Assembly (NCBI RefSeq): GCF_016908975.1
Contig: NZ_JAFBEX010000002.1
Coordinates: 124,001-188,000 of the forward strand
DNA: 64,000 nt
Direction: 5' to 3'
Source: Neobacillus cucumis
GTDB lineage: Bacteria > Bacillota > Bacilli > Bacillales > Cytobacillaceae
Under the pieces are notes generated by a model, which ran no database searches, was not told where the DNA came from, and was given only the letters and a program-made list of their open reading frames with translations. Position numbers and translations under genes: made by a program. Positions 61,804-64,000 of the stretch are shown here, piece by piece (position 1 is the stretch's first letter; every line of letters begins with the position of its first letter).

Positions 61804-62256
61804 ATGAAGGAAATCCTACGTGAAATTGGGATGATTGCAAGAGCATTAGATTCAATAAGCAATATAGAATTTAAAGAATTTGACCTGACAAAAGGGCAGT
61901 ATTTGTACCTAGTGCGAATCTGTGAAAACCCAGGAATCATTCAAGAAAAGTTAGCTGAGATGATAAAAGTAGATCGAACAACAGCAGCGCGTGCCATAAA
62001 AAAACTTGAAATGAATGGCTTTATTGAAAAGAAAGACGACACACATAACAAAAAAATAAAAAAGCTCTTTCCAACCGAGAAAGGGAAAAATGTTTATCCT
62101 TTCATCAGAAGAGAAAATGATTATTCCAATACCGTTGCATTAGACGGATTTTCCGAATCAGAAGTAGAAACCATTTTTACTCTACTTCAAAGAGTAAGAG
62201 TAAATATAGAAAAAGACTGGGAATTTGTAAAAAAGGGAAACAAGAGAAATTATTAA
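61804..62256 (+). CDS. yybA: MarR family regulator YybA
   Basis: About 150 residues. EILREIGMIARALDSISNIE leads into the winged helix: GIIQEKLAEMIKVDRTTAAR, AIKKLEMNGFIEKKDD, then KKIKKLFPTEKGKNVYPFI. The sequence and its place before paiA and paiB correspond closely to B. subtilis YybA as I remember it. GGATGGAG suits the ATG at 61804 better than the one at 61786. A matching dyad covers its promoter, so it is probably autoregulated and also represses yyaT-yyaS. Confidence 0.88.
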   Translation: MKEILREIGMIARALDSISNIEFKEFDLTKGQYLYLVRICENPGIIQEKLAEMIKVDRTTAARAIKKLEMNGFIEKKDDTHNKKIKKLFPTEKGKNVYPFIRRENDYSNTVALDGFSESEVETIFTLLQRVRVNIEKDWEFVKKGNKRNY

Positions 62257-62264
62257 TGAGTTAA

Positions 62265-62801
<537 letters not shown>

Positions 62802-62827
62802 TTTTTTGAATCGAAGGTGGAATTCTT

Positions 62828-63439
62828 ATGTATATACCTAAACATTTTATAATCGATGATGAAAACACGATTTATGATTTTATTGAGAAGTATAGCTTTG
62901 CCACTTTATTTTCACAGCATAACGGAGAACCCTATGCTACTCATCTTCCATTGATATTCAATAAGTCTGAAAATGCTTTATATGGTCATTTTGCCCGTCC
63001 GAATGAACAATGGAAGGATGCTGAGAACCAACAAGTTTTGGCGATTTTTCAAGGTCCACATTGTTATATTTCTCCTTCTTGGTACGAATCAATGAAGGCT
63101 GTACCCACATGGAATTATGTGTCAATCCATGTATATGGAAAGATGGAGATTATCGAAGATCAAAAAGTAATAGTTGATTCTTTAGATGACATGGTAAAAA
63201 AATATGAAAGTCCTACTAGTCCATACCATTTAAGTGATGTAGACCCCAGTTTCATCGAAGGCATGAGCAAAGGAATCGTAGCATTCAAAATCAACATCAC
63301 AAAAATCGAAGCGAAAGCTAAATTAAGTCAAAATCATCCTATGGAACGACAAGAGTTAATAATAAAGCAACTAGAAAACACTTCTCACCAAGATAACTTA
63401 CAGGTAGCAGCTCTAATGAAGAAAAACCTTGAAAAATGA
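62828..63439 (+). CDS. paiB: PaiB, FMN-binding split-barrel protein
   Basis: A 203-residue protein. [40 protein letters not shown] and [20 protein letters not shown] are signatures of PaiB/FMN-binding domain proteins. [20 protein letters not shown] follows. In B. subtilis paiB lies with paiA and affects sporulation and protease genes; the biochemical activity is not well settled. It ends the yybA-paiA-paiB transcript. Confidence 0.93.
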   Translation: MYIPKHFIIDDENTIYDFIEKYSFATLFSQHNGEPYATHLPLIFNKSENALYGHFARPNEQWKDAENQQVLAIFQGPHCYISPSWYESMKAVPTWNYVSIHVYGKMEIIEDQKVIVDSLDDMVKKYESPTSPYHLSDVDPSFIEGMSKGIVAFKINITKIEAKAKLSQNHPMERQELIIKQLENTSHQDNLQVAALMKKNLEK

Positions 63440-63480
63440 TGGAGATTAGTATGGATCGTGAGGTAGTAGAGGGCTAAATA

Positions 63481-63654
63481 ATAGAAACACCGGTTTGGTC
63501 TGTTAGTCCTAATTCTTTGATTGTACAACCTCAAAATGGGCAAGCCATCAAACCTGAAGAAACGGAAATTTGGGGGGGGGCTTGGGCTCAAGATCCAGTT
63601 GTGACTGTTGAAGTCTCCACGGATGGCGGGAGTTCTTTTTGTCGAGCAATGTAG
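63481..63654 (+). pseudogene. Sulfite oxidase-like molybdoenzyme, dimerisation domain fragment
   Basis: A frame with no start codon reads ETPVWSVSPNSLIVQPQNGQ, AIKPEETEIWGGAWAQDPVV, TVEVSTDGGSSFCRAM, stop. The VNSLI-x-PQ-G and VEVSTDGG-x-S pattern is the Mo-co oxidoreductase dimerisation domain of sulfite oxidase-type enzymes. The molybdopterin domain is absent. Relic, truncated at both ends. Confidence 0.7.
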
Positions 63655-63780
63655 TGAGTTATGATGAAGCTGATTTTTAAGTGTCGTATAATTTATAAGA
63701 ACATTTGGAAATTTAAATGAAGTAAGAGGAGGGGTGTTTCAAATATAAATTGGTTAAAGTTGGAAAAGGAGCAATCTAGT

Positions 63781-64000
63781 ATGAGAGAAACACCTAAAGC
63801 GGTCTCTCCCAAATCCCCATCCATTATAAAACAAGCATTAACGGTTAATAGGAAGCCGTTTCCGTGGGGAAAGGCATTTTGTGCGGGTTTAGCTGCATCT
63901 TTGCCAGTCTTTATTGGATTATTATTTGCGAATCTAGAATATGGGTTGATAGCTGGAATGGGGGGGTTTACCTATCTTTATGTGTTTAATATCCCCTTTG
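63781..64000 (+). CDS. FUSC/aromatic acid exporter-like membrane protein, N-terminal part
   Basis: ATG after AAAAGGAGCAATCTAGT starts MRETPKAVSPKSPSIIKQAL, then FPWGKAFCAGLAASLPVFIG and LLFANLEYGLIAGMGGFTYL, two membrane segments with the GLAA-x-P-x-GLL/G-x-GGF pattern of FUSC-type exporters. The window ends after 73 codons, so length and family are provisional. Confidence 0.6.
   Translation, partial: MRETPKAVSPKSPSIIKQALTVNRKPFPWGKAFCAGLAASLPVFIGLLFANLEYGLIAGMGGFTYLYVFNIPF

Overview
The window is AT-rich DNA from an endospore-forming member of the Bacillaceae. The evidence is a gerA-type germinant receptor operon, a CotD-like coat protein, a YhcN/YlaJ spore lipoprotein, FbpA and YokU homologues, strong AGGAGG ribosome binding sites, a type B RNase P RNA, and a yyaS-yyaT-yybA-paiA-paiB block that closely resembles that of Bacillus subtilis. 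It looks chromosomal. There is no prophage, plasmid replication module, tRNA or rRNA operon.

Layout. 1-4342: lysine/beta-lysine module (M81 peptidase tail, GNAT acetyltransferase, lysine 2,3-aminomutase KamA, YokU, LysP-like permease). 4343-4927: gene-poor, with an AraC-type tail fragment and an RNA-like hairpin cluster. 4928-17600: one large carbohydrate locus. It holds a sugar-binding lipoprotein, a YesM-type histidine kinase and a YesN-type regulator (a likely three-part sensor), then a ribose/rhamnose-type ABC importer behind a consensus CcpA cre site, and a secreted GH78 alpha-L-rhamnosidase. 17661-22346: decayed stretch with an IS607-type element (intact TnpB, wrecked serine recombinase, likely omega-RNA end), an MBL-fold hydrolase, an alpha/beta-hydrolase tail and a 5'-truncated Bcr/CflA-like transporter. 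22526-30421: redox/detoxification island (carboxymuconolactone decarboxylase-like protein, cupin, two TetR genes of which one is frameshifted, tautomerase, MFS pump, two cyclophilin-like proteins, YwrO-like quinone reductase, DHFR-like reductase, aldo/keto reductase). It contains a duplicated promoter/operator and a ten-unit 52-bp tandem repeat.

30794-35049: FbpA, DUF2809 protein, nucleotidyltransferase, and a GH4 phosphoglycosidase divergent from an RpiR regulator with two matching palindromic operators. 35135-38949: gerA-type operon in the order A-C-B. 39177-47160: EamA and ArsB-like transporters, coat proteins, ZIP transporter, lipoprotein, CPBP protease, YhcN-like lipoprotein. 47506-56611: many small hypothetical genes mixed with pseudogenes (nitric oxide synthase, DUF3231, HAD phosphatase, an unknown small protein). 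56804-58783: TetR/YhgE pair. 58990-59391: rnpB. 59753-63439: yyaS/yyaT, a DUF3291 gene inserted next to a paiA fragment, then yybA-paiA-paiB, with three matching MarR-type palindromes. The window ends with a molybdoenzyme fragment and the start of an FUSC-family gene.

Several broken genes (two TetR/tautomerase genes near 24.4-26.0 kb, nitric oxide synthase, DUF3231, HAD phosphatase) differ from an intact frame by one base, often in a homopolymer. Either this strain is shedding accessory functions or the assembly has residual indels. Identifications come from reading motifs and from recalled family sequences, without database searches.
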